Source: UBA5239 sp040391785 (lineage in GTDB: Bacteria; Verrucomicrobiota; Lentisphaeria; Victivallales; Victivallaceae). From it: a DNA stretch of 64,000 nt. Shown here piece by piece: positions 53,454 through 61,766 of the stretch. Under the pieces are notes generated by a model, which was not told where the DNA came from, made no database searches, and worked only from the letters and a program-made list of their open reading frames with translations. Every line of letters starts with the position of its first letter. The stretch's first letter is position 1. Position numbers and translations under genes: made by a program. The stretch is taken from contig JBEBXH010000024.1 of NCBI GenBank assembly GCA_040391785.1, positions 1 through 64,000 of the forward strand. Direction: 5' to 3'.

Positions 53454-54499
53454 ATATTCTGGAATTCACCCCCACCGTCCCGCACCTCTTTCCGAGGGCC
53501 AAAGCGACGCTGACAGAACCGCTTTTTTCACACCGCAGCGACGAATTCGGCCAACTCTTCCGCCGCGCGTCCGAACTGCTCAAGCTCATGAGTTACGACT
53601 GCTTCCATCCGCTGATTGCCGCCGGTACCGGCACTTGGGCCAATGAACTGATGGTCTGGAACATCCTCCCGAACGCGCGCCGGGGACTCACACTGGTAAA
53701 CGGCGAATTCGGCGCGCGGCTGTACCGCCAGTGCTGCGCCTGCCGTCCCGACACCGTCAAGCTCGAAATGGGCTGGGGCGCTCCGTTCGACCGCGACAAG
53801 CTCGCCTCATGCCTGGACGCCAACCCCGAAATCGACTGGATTTTCGCCGTCGCCACCGAAACCAGCTGCGGCATGAGCAACGACCTGAACATGCTCGACC
53901 AGCTCTGCCGTCCGCGTCAAATCCGCATCGCGCTCGACGGCGTCAGCGCGGTAGGTATGGCCCCGGAGCTTTTCACCTTGACGCAGCCGGGCATGATCAC
54001 CGCGTCGAGCGGCAAAGCCCTGGCCGCCCTGCCCGGCATTGCGCTGATTTTCTGCGACACCGCCCTTGAATTCAAACCGTCCCGGAACATCCCTGACTCA
54101 TTGGATATCACCCGCCTGCTGGCCGCGGAATCCTCGCCGGGCATGGTGCGCAATACGCTCGGTTCCCCGCAGCTCTCCTGTCTCGCGGCCAGCCTCGAAG
54201 AACTCGCCGCCATCCCCGATTACTGCGCCATGCACGCCGCCTACAAACAACAAATCATCGAAGCCTTCAAACGCATTGACGTTGAAGCGCTGCCGAACAG
54301 CAGCAGTCCGATGGTCACTACCTTCAAACGGCCCCACGAACCCGAGTGGCAACGCCTGAACGCCAACCTGGCCCGCAACGGCATCCGCCTCTACACCGAC
54401 CCCGAATACCTGAAATCCCGCAATCTGTTCCAAGTCGCCACCATGGGCAACATCCTCCCCGCCGACATCGATTTTCTGATTCAAACTTTAACCGATTAA
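53450..54499 (+). CDS. Class V PLP-dependent aminotransferase
   Basis: A 349-residue fold-type I PLP enzyme similar to alanine:glyoxylate and 2-aminoethylphosphonate aminotransferases. The PLP lysine is probably Lys189 in TASSGKALAALPG, and the PLP-binding Asp is Asp163 in IALDGVSAVG. GTGTWANELMVWN near 59 is the phosphate-cup GTGT-x-A motif, and ETSCGMSNDL near 137 is the E-T/S-x-G block. The ATG at 53450 overlaps the GNAT stop. With the GNAT protein it may make or modify an N-acylated amino compound; this is inference. Confidence 0.85.
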   Translation: MNILEFTPTVPHLFPRAKATLTEPLFSHRSDEFGQLFRRASELLKLMSYDCFHPLIAAGTGTWANELMVWNILPNARRGLTLVNGEFGARLYRQCCACRPDTVKLEMGWGAPFDRDKLASCLDANPEIDWIFAVATETSCGMSNDLNMLDQLCRPRQIRIALDGVSAVGMAPELFTLTQPGMITASSGKALAALPGIALIFCDTALEFKPSRNIPDSLDITRLLAAESSPGMVRNTLGSPQLSCLAASLEELAAIPDYCAMHAAYKQQIIEAFKRIDVEALPNSSSPMVTTFKRPHEPEWQRLNANLARNGIRLYTDPEYLKSRNLFQVATMGNILPADIDFLIQTLTD

Positions 54500-54508
54500 A
54501 GGTGATCC

Positions 54509-55054
54509 ATGATTATTGAAACCCATCAATGCAAAGCCTGTAAATATGAATTTGATGATGAACTGTCAACAAATAATTGGGTCTATTGTCCGGTCTGCGG
54601 CGCTGTAATAAAAAAGGGGCCGCGGACAATAAAACAAATAACCAATTTCATTGCAGGTTTTATCGGACTGTGTTTTCTCAGTTTTATCGCCGTATTCATT
54701 GCATACCTGCTGATGGTCTGGAACTCGAATACGCTAATGATTTTCTGGTCGCTGGAAGTTTCCATCGGAACAGCGCTGTTATCCGGCCTCTGGTGTCGGT
54801 TATTCATACGCGAATATTCTCCCCGTATCGGCCTGTTATTCGCGGGCATAATGCTGATCGCATTTTTCATTTTATGGGGCAGCCTTGAAATAGTCAATCG
54901 TCAGGATGGCCATACCATACGCCGTATATATGATCTGGGTAAATGGAACATCGCTTATGTGGCGATATTCATTCCGGCGATCCTCATTTCATATAAATTC
55001 GGCAGCACTAATCTCCTAAAAAAACTGACAGAATCAGATACAGCCCCATGGTAA
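54509..55054 (+). CDS. Membrane protein with N-terminal zinc ribbon, unknown function
   Basis: A 181-residue protein. Cys8, Cys11, Cys27 and Cys30 form a CxxC-x15-CxxC zinc ribbon, followed by four hydrophobic helices (FIAGFIGLCFLSFIAVFIAY, LEVSIGTALLSGLWC, IGLLFAGIMLIAFFILWG, IAYVAIFIPAILISY). I do not recognise the family. The AT-richer codon use differs from its neighbours and may indicate recent transfer. It is nine bases after the aminotransferase gene and converges with the D-threonine-aldolase-like gene. Confidence 0.7.
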   Translation: MIIETHQCKACKYEFDDELSTNNWVYCPVCGAVIKKGPRTIKQITNFIAGFIGLCFLSFIAVFIAYLLMVWNSNTLMIFWSLEVSIGTALLSGLWCRLFIREYSPRIGLLFAGIMLIAFFILWGSLEIVNRQDGHTIRRIYDLGKWNIAYVAIFIPAILISYKFGSTNLLKKLTESDTAPW

Positions 55055-55057
55055 AGA

Positions 55058-56143
55058 TCACTGCGATAGGCCGCGCAGGTCGATCGGCCAGGTGTCGATG
55101 ACTTCGCCCTGGCGCACCACGTGAATGCGGTCGTGCATGTTGATTGTGGGGTCGCAATGCGGCAGGCTCAGCTCGAAAAGTTCGCCCAGCGCCGGTTTAT
55201 CGCCGGGAAAATAGAGCTTGCCGTGTTCGTCGCCAAACCATTCGTAGCGGTAATCGCCGCACATGCGGCCATCCATGATGACGCGCGGCGGCGCTTCGGG
55301 GGTGAAGTAGAGGCTTTTCAGCCCGGCATCGATGGTCACGAATCCGCGCTGGTTACGGCTGACCACGCTCGTGAGCAGCGTCAGGGCCGGGCGGAAATAA
55401 TCGTTTTCAACGCCGTGCTTGCTGCCGATAAAGGTGTATTCGGAATCCATCACGCAATATGAGCCGACCTGGATATCGGTCAGCTCCGGGACCTCGATGT
55501 CGATATCGGAAGTACCGGTTCCGGTGCCGGTGAAAATTTCGACGCCGAGCTGATTTTTCAGCGCCGCCGCCCGGCGCATATACTCCAGCGAAATCCGGCG
55601 GCGCTCATTGTAATCGGCGATATGCTGCAGGTGCCCGGCATAGCACTGGATGCCGCATAACTGCAGGTTGGAGAAATTTTTCAGCGCTGCCGCAAATTCC
55701 GGCACCTCGTCAAAAGCGATACCGGTGCGCCCCATTTCCGGGTTGATGTCGATCAGGACGTTTAGCGTGGTTCCTGCGGCGGCTTCATTCAGGACCCGGG
55801 CATTGCCGAGATCATCGATCACGACCATCAGATTCTCCGCCGCCCGCGCCAGTTCGACGAGCCGCTTGATTTTCCCGGCGGCGGCTACCGGCGAGGTAAT
55901 CAGGATTGACCCGATTCCAGCCTTGAACAACGCTTCCGCCTCGGCCAGTTTCGCCGTGCAGATGCCGGCGCAGTTACCGCATTCGAGCTGGCGCTGCGCC
56001 AGTTTGCTGCATTTGTGCGTTTTGGCATGCGGACGCAATTGCTTGCCGGCGCTCAACGCCAGATCGCGCATTTTGCACAGGTTTTCGTCCAGGATATCGA
56101 GATCGAGGATTAATGCCGGAGTATCGAGTTGACTCTTTTTCAT
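55058..56143 (-). CDS. DSD1-family PLP enzyme (D-threonine aldolase/D-serine dehydratase-like)
   Basis: A 361-residue fold-type III PLP enzyme. The N-terminal alanine-racemase-like barrel has LRPHAKTHKC with the PLP lysine (Lys41), LLVVID-like strands and INPEMGRTG. The C-terminal HCDPTIN segment (329-335) supplies the His and Asp metal ligands found in D-threonine aldolase and eukaryotic-type D-serine dehydratase. It would break down D-threonine or D-serine-like amino acids. The ATG at 56143 is chosen because the fold starts there; it follows the mutS stop by one base. Confidence 0.85.
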   Translation of the reverse strand: MKKSQLDTPALILDLDILDENLCKMRDLALSAGKQLRPHAKTHKCSKLAQRQLECGNCAGICTAKLAEAEALFKAGIGSILITSPVAAAGKIKRLVELARAAENLMVVIDDLGNARVLNEAAAGTTLNVLIDINPEMGRTGIAFDEVPEFAAALKNFSNLQLCGIQCYAGHLQHIADYNERRRISLEYMRRAAALKNQLGVEIFTGTGTGTSDIDIEVPELTDIQVGSYCVMDSEYTFIGSKHGVENDYFRPALTLLTSVVSRNQRGFVTIDAGLKSLYFTPEAPPRVIMDGRMCGDYRYEWFGDEHGKLYFPGDKPALGELFELSLPHCDPTINMHDRIHVVRQGEVIDTWPIDLRGLSQ

Positions 56144-56144
56144 A

Positions 56145-58721
56145 TCAGAACAAAGTGGGTTGGATGCAATCGGGTTCGTTGTCGCTGTTGTACTCGCCGG
56201 GAGCTTCCTGCACCTGATTCGGGTTCCGCGGGCGATCCTGACGACGGTGCTGCTTCTGGTGTTTCTCGGCGAAAACGGGCTGACCGGTCTTTTTGCTGAT
56301 TTCCCGGCTTTCCAGATTTTCGAGCACTTCATTGGCACGCGCCACCACCGCCTGCGGCAATCCCGCCAGTTTGGCGACATGGATCCCGTAGCTCTTATCG
56401 GTACCGCCAGCCACGATCTGACGCAGGAAAATGATCTGGTCGCCGTACTCTTTAACTGCCACGTTGTAGTTTTTCACGCCTTTTTTCATCAGCGAGAGCT
56501 CGGTCAATTCGTGATAGTGCGTGGCGAACTGCGTTCGGGCGCGGCAGCCCGGCTGGTCATGCAGATACTCCGCCACCGCCCAGGCAATGCTGAGACCGTC
56601 AAACGTGCTGGTACCGCGCCCGATTTCATCGAGAATCACCAGACTTTTGTCGGTCGCGTGATTCAGGATATTGGCTGTTTCGACCATTTCCACCATAAAG
56701 GTACTCTGTCCGCGCGCAATGTCGTCCGCCGCCCCCACGCGGGTGAAAATCCGGTCAACCAGCCCGATCTGCGCCTCATCCGCCGGGATAAACGACCCCA
56801 TCTGGGCCATCAGCACCAGCAGCGCGGTCTGGCGGATATAGGTCGATTTACCGGCCATGTTCGGGCCGGTGATGATCATCATGCGGTTCTCCTCGCCGTC
56901 CAGCAGGACATCGTTCGGGACGAAACGCTCGTTTTTCATGGCGGCGTCGAGCACCGGGTGGCGCCCGGCAATGATATTCAGTCTACTGTCGGCGGTGATT
57001 TTCGGGCGCACATAGCCGTAACGGCGCGAACAATCCGCCAGGGCCCCGATCACGTCGATCCGGGCGATGGCCGCGGCGATCTCCTGAATTTTGGCCGTAT
57101 ACTGCAGCGCGTCTTCACGCAACTGCTGAAAAAGTTCGAATTCCAGCGCCTTCGATTTTTCCTCCGCACCGAGGATTTTGCTCTCCAGCTCCTTGAGCTC
57201 GGGAGTGATGAAACGCTCGGCGTTCACCAGCGTCTGCTTGCGGATATAATCATCCGGCACCATGCTCAGATTCGACTTGCTGATCTCGATGTAATAACCG
57301 AAAACCTTGTTGTAACGGACCTTGAGCGATTTAATGCCACTGCGTTCCTGTTCGCGGGTCTGAATCTCGCTCAGGCAGCCTTTGCCCTCGCGTGACCAGC
57401 GGCGCAGCTCGTCGAGCTCCTCGCTGTAGCCCTCGCGGATGATGTCGCCGTCGGTCAGCGTCATCGGCGGTTCATCGGAAATGGCGGTACGTATTTTTTC
57501 GACCAGCTCCGGCATCGGCTCCAGGCGGTCTTTCAGCTGATCGAGCAGCTTGGTGCTGAAATTGTCCAGCAACATCCGGATTTCCGGAATAATCGACAGA
57601 CTGTTCGAGAGCGCGATCAGGTCGCGGGCATTGGCGCTGCCGATATTCAACCGGCCGATGATGCGCTCGAGGTCGCGGATGGTACCGATCACTTCCATGG
57701 TTTCCGCCAGCGTCAGCGGATCGTCCTTCAATGCCTCGACGGCGTCCAGGCGGTCATTGATCTGGTCCTTGTTGTACAGCGGACGCAGAATCCATTCGCG
57801 CATCAACCGGCTGCCCATGGGCGTATTGGTCTGGTTCAGCACATACAAGAGCGTACTCTCACGGTTGCCGAACATCGGCTCCACCAGCTCCAGATTGCGC
57901 TGCGAAATCGAGTCCAGCGTCATAAAATCGCCGTTCTGGTAGCTCCGCAGGGTGCGGATATGACCGGCCGGGTGTTTGAGGTTTTCGATGGCGTAATACA
58001 GCACCGCGCCGGCGGCGCAAACGCCCAGCTGCAAATCGCGGCAGCCGAAACCGTCCAGCGTCGCCGCCTGAAACTGGCGTTTCAGAACTTCCTCGCTGTT
58101 TTCAGTGGAAAAAATCCAGTCCGGCAGCGGCGTCCAGAGCATTTTGCGGACAAATTCCGCGGGCCGGGTCTTTTTCTCGTTCCATTCGTCCAGCAGCGAC
58201 TCCGCCACCAGGCACTCGCGGGCGCCGAGACGGTTCATTTCGGTTTCTGCTGCGGCGGCGTTATCGAGTTCCGTCACCTTGAATTCGCCGGTACTGATGT
58301 CCAGTGAAGCCAGCCCGTACCGCTCCTTGCGCATGACCAGCGCGATCAGGAAGTTATTGCATTCGGGATTCAGCGCCACCGCATCGACCACCGTGCCCGG
58401 CGTGATGATCCGGGTGATTTCACGCTTCACGATTCCTTTGGTCAGCTTGGGGTCCTCCATCTGTTCGGCAATCGCGATCTTGACCCCGGCCGCGATCAGC
58501 TTGGGCAGGTGCGTATCCAGCGCATGCCACGGAAAGCCCGCCATCGGGTACCCCTGACGCTTGGTCAACGTCATATCCAACAGCTTGCTCGCCCGCTCCG
58601 CGTCTTCAAAAAACATTTCATAGAAGTCGCCCAGGCGAAACAGCAATATCGCATCCGGCGGGCTCTCCGCCTTGGCCGCGCGGTACTGTTTCATCATCGG
58701 CGTCAAATTAATATCGGACAT
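56145..58721 (-). CDS. mutS: DNA mismatch repair protein MutS
   Basis: MutS recognises mismatches and starts repair. The 858-residue protein has the mismatch-binding segment LFRLGDFYEMFFEDA near residue 26 (F-x-E), a connector and lever region, and a C-terminal ATPase with Walker A ITGPNMAGKSTYIRQTALL, TFMVEMVETANILNHAT, VILDEIGRGTSTFDGLSIAW and ATHYHEL. The start at 58721 has GGGAG six bases upstream; an earlier Met lacks a signal. The charged C-terminal tail (HQKQHRRQDRPRNPNQVQ) is longer than a minimal MutS end. Confidence 0.96.
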   Translation of the reverse strand: MSDINLTPMMKQYRAAKAESPPDAILLFRLGDFYEMFFEDAERASKLLDMTLTKRQGYPMAGFPWHALDTHLPKLIAAGVKIAIAEQMEDPKLTKGIVKREITRIITPGTVVDAVALNPECNNFLIALVMRKERYGLASLDISTGEFKVTELDNAAAAETEMNRLGARECLVAESLLDEWNEKKTRPAEFVRKMLWTPLPDWIFSTENSEEVLKRQFQAATLDGFGCRDLQLGVCAAGAVLYYAIENLKHPAGHIRTLRSYQNGDFMTLDSISQRNLELVEPMFGNRESTLLYVLNQTNTPMGSRLMREWILRPLYNKDQINDRLDAVEALKDDPLTLAETMEVIGTIRDLERIIGRLNIGSANARDLIALSNSLSIIPEIRMLLDNFSTKLLDQLKDRLEPMPELVEKIRTAISDEPPMTLTDGDIIREGYSEELDELRRWSREGKGCLSEIQTREQERSGIKSLKVRYNKVFGYYIEISKSNLSMVPDDYIRKQTLVNAERFITPELKELESKILGAEEKSKALEFELFQQLREDALQYTAKIQEIAAAIARIDVIGALADCSRRYGYVRPKITADSRLNIIAGRHPVLDAAMKNERFVPNDVLLDGEENRMMIITGPNMAGKSTYIRQTALLVLMAQMGSFIPADEAQIGLVDRIFTRVGAADDIARGQSTFMVEMVETANILNHATDKSLVILDEIGRGTSTFDGLSIAWAVAEYLHDQPGCRARTQFATHYHELTELSLMKKGVKNYNVAVKEYGDQIIFLRQIVAGGTDKSYGIHVAKLAGLPQAVVARANEVLENLESREISKKTGQPVFAEKHQKQHRRQDRPRNPNQVQEAPGEYNSDNEPDCIQPTLF

Positions 58722-58836
58722 GTGATCTCCCGTGTTCAATAATATAAATCATAGAGGATAACATACTCATTTTGTCCCGTTTTTTCAATCCGCCGATCAA
58801 AATTTATGGAAGAAATCGGCAGGCAGCCAGAATCGC

Positions 58837-58859
58837 TTTCATGCAAAATTTGCATGAAA
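58837..58859. promoter_or_regulatory. 23-bp palindromic operator candidate
   Basis: TTTCATGCAAA (58837-58847), a central A, and TTTGCATGAAA (58849-58859) are perfect inverted arms. A third half-site, TTTGCATAAAAA (58889-58900), lies 40 bp further on, inside the promoter spacer of the prepilin-like gene. Confidence 0.75.
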
Positions 58860-58883
58860 AACGCAATTTTTCAACAATTACTA

Positions 58884-58911
58884 TTGACTTTGCATAAAAA
58901 ATCATTATAAT
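58884..58911 (+). promoter_or_regulatory. Promoter of the stand-alone prepilin-like gene
   Basis: TTGACT (58884-58889), a 16-base spacer and TATAAT (58906-58911). The spacer contains the third TTTGCAT half-site, so a bound regulator would sit on the promoter. Confidence 0.7.
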
Positions 58912-58969
58912 ATATTAAAGACAAACGGATTGCCAGTCAGATTAAAAGTAAATCATTGTGGAGGATAAC

Positions 58970-59692
58970 ATGAATATTCAGAGAAAGCATTTCACACTCA
59001 TTGAACTCCTGGTCGTGATCGCGATCATCACAATTCTTGCCGCCATGCTGCTCCCGGCCCTGAATGCCGCCCGGGCCAAAGCACGCGATACATCCTGCTT
59101 GAGCAACCTCAAACAGCTCGGTACTTTCATGATGTTCTATATCGAAGAAAATGGCGAACGTTTCCCGCATGAACGCAACAATCTGGGTGGAACCTCCGGC
59201 GTTAAGGACACCTTCTGGCAGGATATGCTCTATGCGCAAAACGCCGGCATCGCCGCCGAACAGGATTGTTATCTCAATGACGGCAAAACCGCTCCGAGAA
59301 ATTCATTCGCCTGCCCCAGCAGCAAGACGACCGACCGCGCCGGCGCCATCCGCTATCACTATGCCATGAATTACCGCCTGAGCCCCAAGTGCACTGACAA
59401 CAACAACAGCTACTCCCTTGCCACCATTCGCAACGCCTCCGCCCGTGCTATGCTGTTCGATGGTTACATTACGATAAGCGGTAAGGCCGTTTCCGCCCAG
59501 AACCGGGCCGAAATGGTCGATGCCGCCGGCGGTAAATTCAGCGCCAACTGGCGCCACCGGAACAATAAAGGTGCCAACTTCGTCTTCGTCGACGGCCACA
59601 CCGAAACCCGCGTCTGGGACGAAATTCCGATGAACCGTCTGGACTCCGCCACCGAGAATCAGGGTAACTTCTGGTGTAACAACAACTACTAA
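58970..59692 (+). CDS. Prepilin-like H-X9-DG protein
   Basis: A 240-residue pseudopilin-like protein. It begins MNIQRKHFTLIELLVVIAII, with LLPALNAARAKARDTSCLSN next. The C-terminal WRHRNNKGANFVFVDGHTET is an H-X-DG motif with a slightly longer spacer. The middle domain has paired cysteines (C-x-S-N near 44 and DCYLND, FACPSSK). GGAGG is six bases before the ATG at 58970. Unlike the other copies it has no adjacent regulator or glycosidase and has its own strong, palindrome-controlled promoter. Confidence 0.92.
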   Translation: MNIQRKHFTLIELLVVIAIITILAAMLLPALNAARAKARDTSCLSNLKQLGTFMMFYIEENGERFPHERNNLGGTSGVKDTFWQDMLYAQNAGIAAEQDCYLNDGKTAPRNSFACPSSKTTDRAGAIRYHYAMNYRLSPKCTDNNNSYSLATIRNASARAMLFDGYITISGKAVSAQNRAEMVDAAGGKFSANWRHRNNKGANFVFVDGHTETRVWDEIPMNRLDSATENQGNFWCNNNY

Positions 59693-59700
59693 TTACCGGC

Positions 59701-59779
59701 ATCTCCTGCCATCATGAAAATTCCCGATTGTCGATTGAATTCCTGGAGACAAACGGTTATTGTAATGGCGGCAGGAGAT
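59701..59779. promoter_or_regulatory. Inverted repeat that covers the RBS of the EamA gene
   Basis: ATCTCCTGCC (59701-59710) pairs perfectly with GGCAGGAGAT (59770-59779), which contains the GGAG of the next gene. In an RNA read through from the prepilin-like gene, the ribosome-binding site could be hidden. Confidence 0.4.
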
Positions 59780-59784
59780 TTTTT

Positions 59785-60198
59785 ATGTGGAAATTATACG
59801 CGGTTCTGTCGGCGGTGTTCGCGGCGCTGACGGCAATTCTCTCCAAAGTCGGTGTCAAAGACATCGACTCGAATCTGGCGACGGCGATCCGGACGCTGGT
59901 GGTTCTGCTCCTCACCTGGGGCATCGTGTTTGCCTCCGGGATTCAGGACAAAGTCAAGGCGCTGACCCGGGAAAACATCATTTTCCTGGTTTTATCGGGG
60001 GTGGCGACCGGGCTGTCGTGGCTGTTCTACTTCAAAGCGTTGCAGACCGGCGACGTCTCCAAAGTCGCCCCCATCGATAAACTCAGCGTCGTCCTGGTGA
60101 TCATCTTCGGCATCCTGATCCTCGGCGAGCCGCTCTCGCGCAGCGTCGTCATCGGCGGGCTGCTGATCACGGCCGGCGTACTGGTCATGCTGCATTAA
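59785..60198 (+). CDS. Single-domain EamA/DMT-family membrane transporter
   Basis: A 137-residue protein with about five hydrophobic segments (LYAVLSAVFAALTAILSKVG, TLVVLLLTWGIVFASG, IIFLVLSGVATGLSWLFYF, LSVVLVIIFGILILGE, SRSVVIGGLLITAGVLVML). The pattern ALQTGDVSKVAPIDKLSVVL is the second half-signature of EamA domains. Normal EamA transporters have two such domains in about 300 residues; this one has one and must dimerise, like small multidrug resistance proteins. It overlaps the convergent enzyme gene by four bases. The substrate is unknown. Confidence 0.85.
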   Translation: MWKLYAVLSAVFAALTAILSKVGVKDIDSNLATAIRTLVVLLLTWGIVFASGIQDKVKALTRENIIFLVLSGVATGLSWLFYFKALQTGDVSKVAPIDKLSVVLVIIFGILILGEPLSRSVVIGGLLITAGVLVMLH

Positions 60199-61688
60199 AA
60201 CTTAATGCAGAGCTTGCCGTTCACCGGTTTCAACAGAATGCAGTCCGCGTTTCGCTCAGCGGTGCCGCAGGTGATTTCAAGACCGTATTTGAATCCGTTG
60301 TGCTCGTAATTCAGTTTATTTCCCTCGACCGCAATCTCGAGCGTGCCGGGGAGCAATTGCAGCCCCTGCCCTTCAAGTTCTAAAGTGTCGGGTTTCAGGG
60401 TGATCCGGATCGTTTCGCCGCCATCGGTAAGCCATTCGGCCCGAAGCGAGTCGGGGCCGAGCTGGACAATATTGCCGAACTTGCCGGGACCGCCGGAAAA
60501 ATGGATTTCCGCGCCTTTGAGTTTCTGGTCAATGACCGGGAATGTATCGTAAGTACAGGCCGGAGTGGTGCAAACGGCGTTCAAGAACGGCTCGGCGTAA
60601 TTTTCGTCGAAAATCTGCCAGTCCCGAATAATCAGCTCCCGCTCATGAGTACGGAAGAGATTCAGCCGTCCGAACTTCGAGAGATACCAGATACCGGCGC
60701 GGTTTTCGTTTCGCCAGTCATCCAGTGTGACGACTGCCGAGGCCGGGGTTTCCTGGAAATTCTCGCGGAACCAGCGGCCGGATTCGGCCAGGGTCTCCAC
60801 CCGGACTTCACCGCGGTCGCGCATGGCGGCAATTTTCGGGAGCTGATCGGTCAGGCCCTTGCTCATGCTGGGCCAGCCGAATGAATTTTCCTGCCCGGCT
60901 TGTGCATAAGCCATGGCCAGATGCGGTTCGCGGAAATTCTCTTTCAGGAACCAGTCCACCCACGCCGGAACTCCGCCGCCGCCATCCGCCTTGGTATACA
61001 CCGGTTCCAGCGTCACCACGATCTGACTGTTGTTCAGGATATCGCCGGAATACTGGTACAGCGGATCGCTGCCGAGCATCCGGAAAACCGGTACCGGAAT
61101 CTGCGCTTCCTTGTGCTGCGCCGGAATATACGAATTCTTTTTGCTCGGATAATACGCATTGGCCCAGTAACCGCCCCACAGGGTATAACCGTCAGTGCCG
61201 TACTGATCCTTGCAGTTGCACGCGGATTCAATGCCGTATTTCGTGTGGAGATATTCCAGCAGGTGCGCGTCAAAAAACCAGCTCCCCATCGACTTGGGTT
61301 TATAGCCGAAAACCTCGACAAACTTCGCGACAAAGACATCGGCGATCCGCTCCCGTTCCTTCGGCGTGTAGCCGACCGAAAATCCGACGTTCGTATGCCA
61401 GTCCCACGGCCAGCGCCCGTTCCACTTCGCTCCGGCGGCCTCTACATTCGGCTGAACCGTCTCGAACCAGATGCCGATCTCATGATTTTCCGGCATTTCA
61501 TTTTTCAGGAATTCCACAAACGGCCCCTGCTCGAGGGCGTCGTACTGCAGCAGCCAGGTCGTCGGCAGGTTGTACTTTTTCGCCAGCGCCATCTGCTCAC
61601 GCACCGGTTCGAACAGATCGATTGGGTTCCTCGGACGCGGCTCGATCGCACGGATGAAATTGATGATGTTGATTATATTGTTATTCAT
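60195..61688 (-). CDS. Predicted carbohydrate-active alpha/beta-barrel protein, family unknown
   Basis: A 497-residue protein with no signal peptide. It starts with INFIRAIEPRPRNPIDL and has PTTWLLQYDALEQGPF, NHEIGIWFETVQPN near 69, MGSWFFDAHLLEYLHTKYG near 130, and PEPVYTK-like (VTLEPVYTKADGGGG) near 217, a layout that resembles NodB/GH57-type barrels, then a C-terminal beta domain of about 150 residues. The many Trp, Asp and Glu residues suit sugar binding. I cannot assign a family. It is divergent from an AraC regulator, which supports an inducible catabolic role. ATG 61688 has GGAG seven bases upstream. Confidence 0.55.
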   Translation of the reverse strand: MNNNIINIINFIRAIEPRPRNPIDLFEPVREQMALAKKYNLPTTWLLQYDALEQGPFVEFLKNEMPENHEIGIWFETVQPNVEAAGAKWNGRWPWDWHTNVGFSVGYTPKERERIADVFVAKFVEVFGYKPKSMGSWFFDAHLLEYLHTKYGIESACNCKDQYGTDGYTLWGGYWANAYYPSKKNSYIPAQHKEAQIPVPVFRMLGSDPLYQYSGDILNNSQIVVTLEPVYTKADGGGGVPAWVDWFLKENFREPHLAMAYAQAGQENSFGWPSMSKGLTDQLPKIAAMRDRGEVRVETLAESGRWFRENFQETPASAVVTLDDWRNENRAGIWYLSKFGRLNLFRTHERELIIRDWQIFDENYAEPFLNAVCTTPACTYDTFPVIDQKLKGAEIHFSGGPGKFGNIVQLGPDSLRAEWLTDGGETIRITLKPDTLELEGQGLQLLPGTLEIAVEGNKLNYEHNGFKYGLEITCGTAERNADCILLKPVNGKLCIKF

Positions 61689-61712
61689 GGCAAATCTCCT
61701 TGTATTTGTTAT

Positions 61713-61741
61713 ATTATACAGTATTTTAAAACAATTCTCAA
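61713..61741 (-). promoter_or_regulatory. Promoter of the barrel-protein gene
   Basis: On the minus strand TTGAGA (61741-61736), a 17-base spacer and TATAAT (61718-61713), about 25 bases before the start codon and in the gap shared with the divergent AraC gene. Confidence 0.65.
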
Positions 61742-61766
61742 TGTTCATATTGCTAATTGATTTGTC

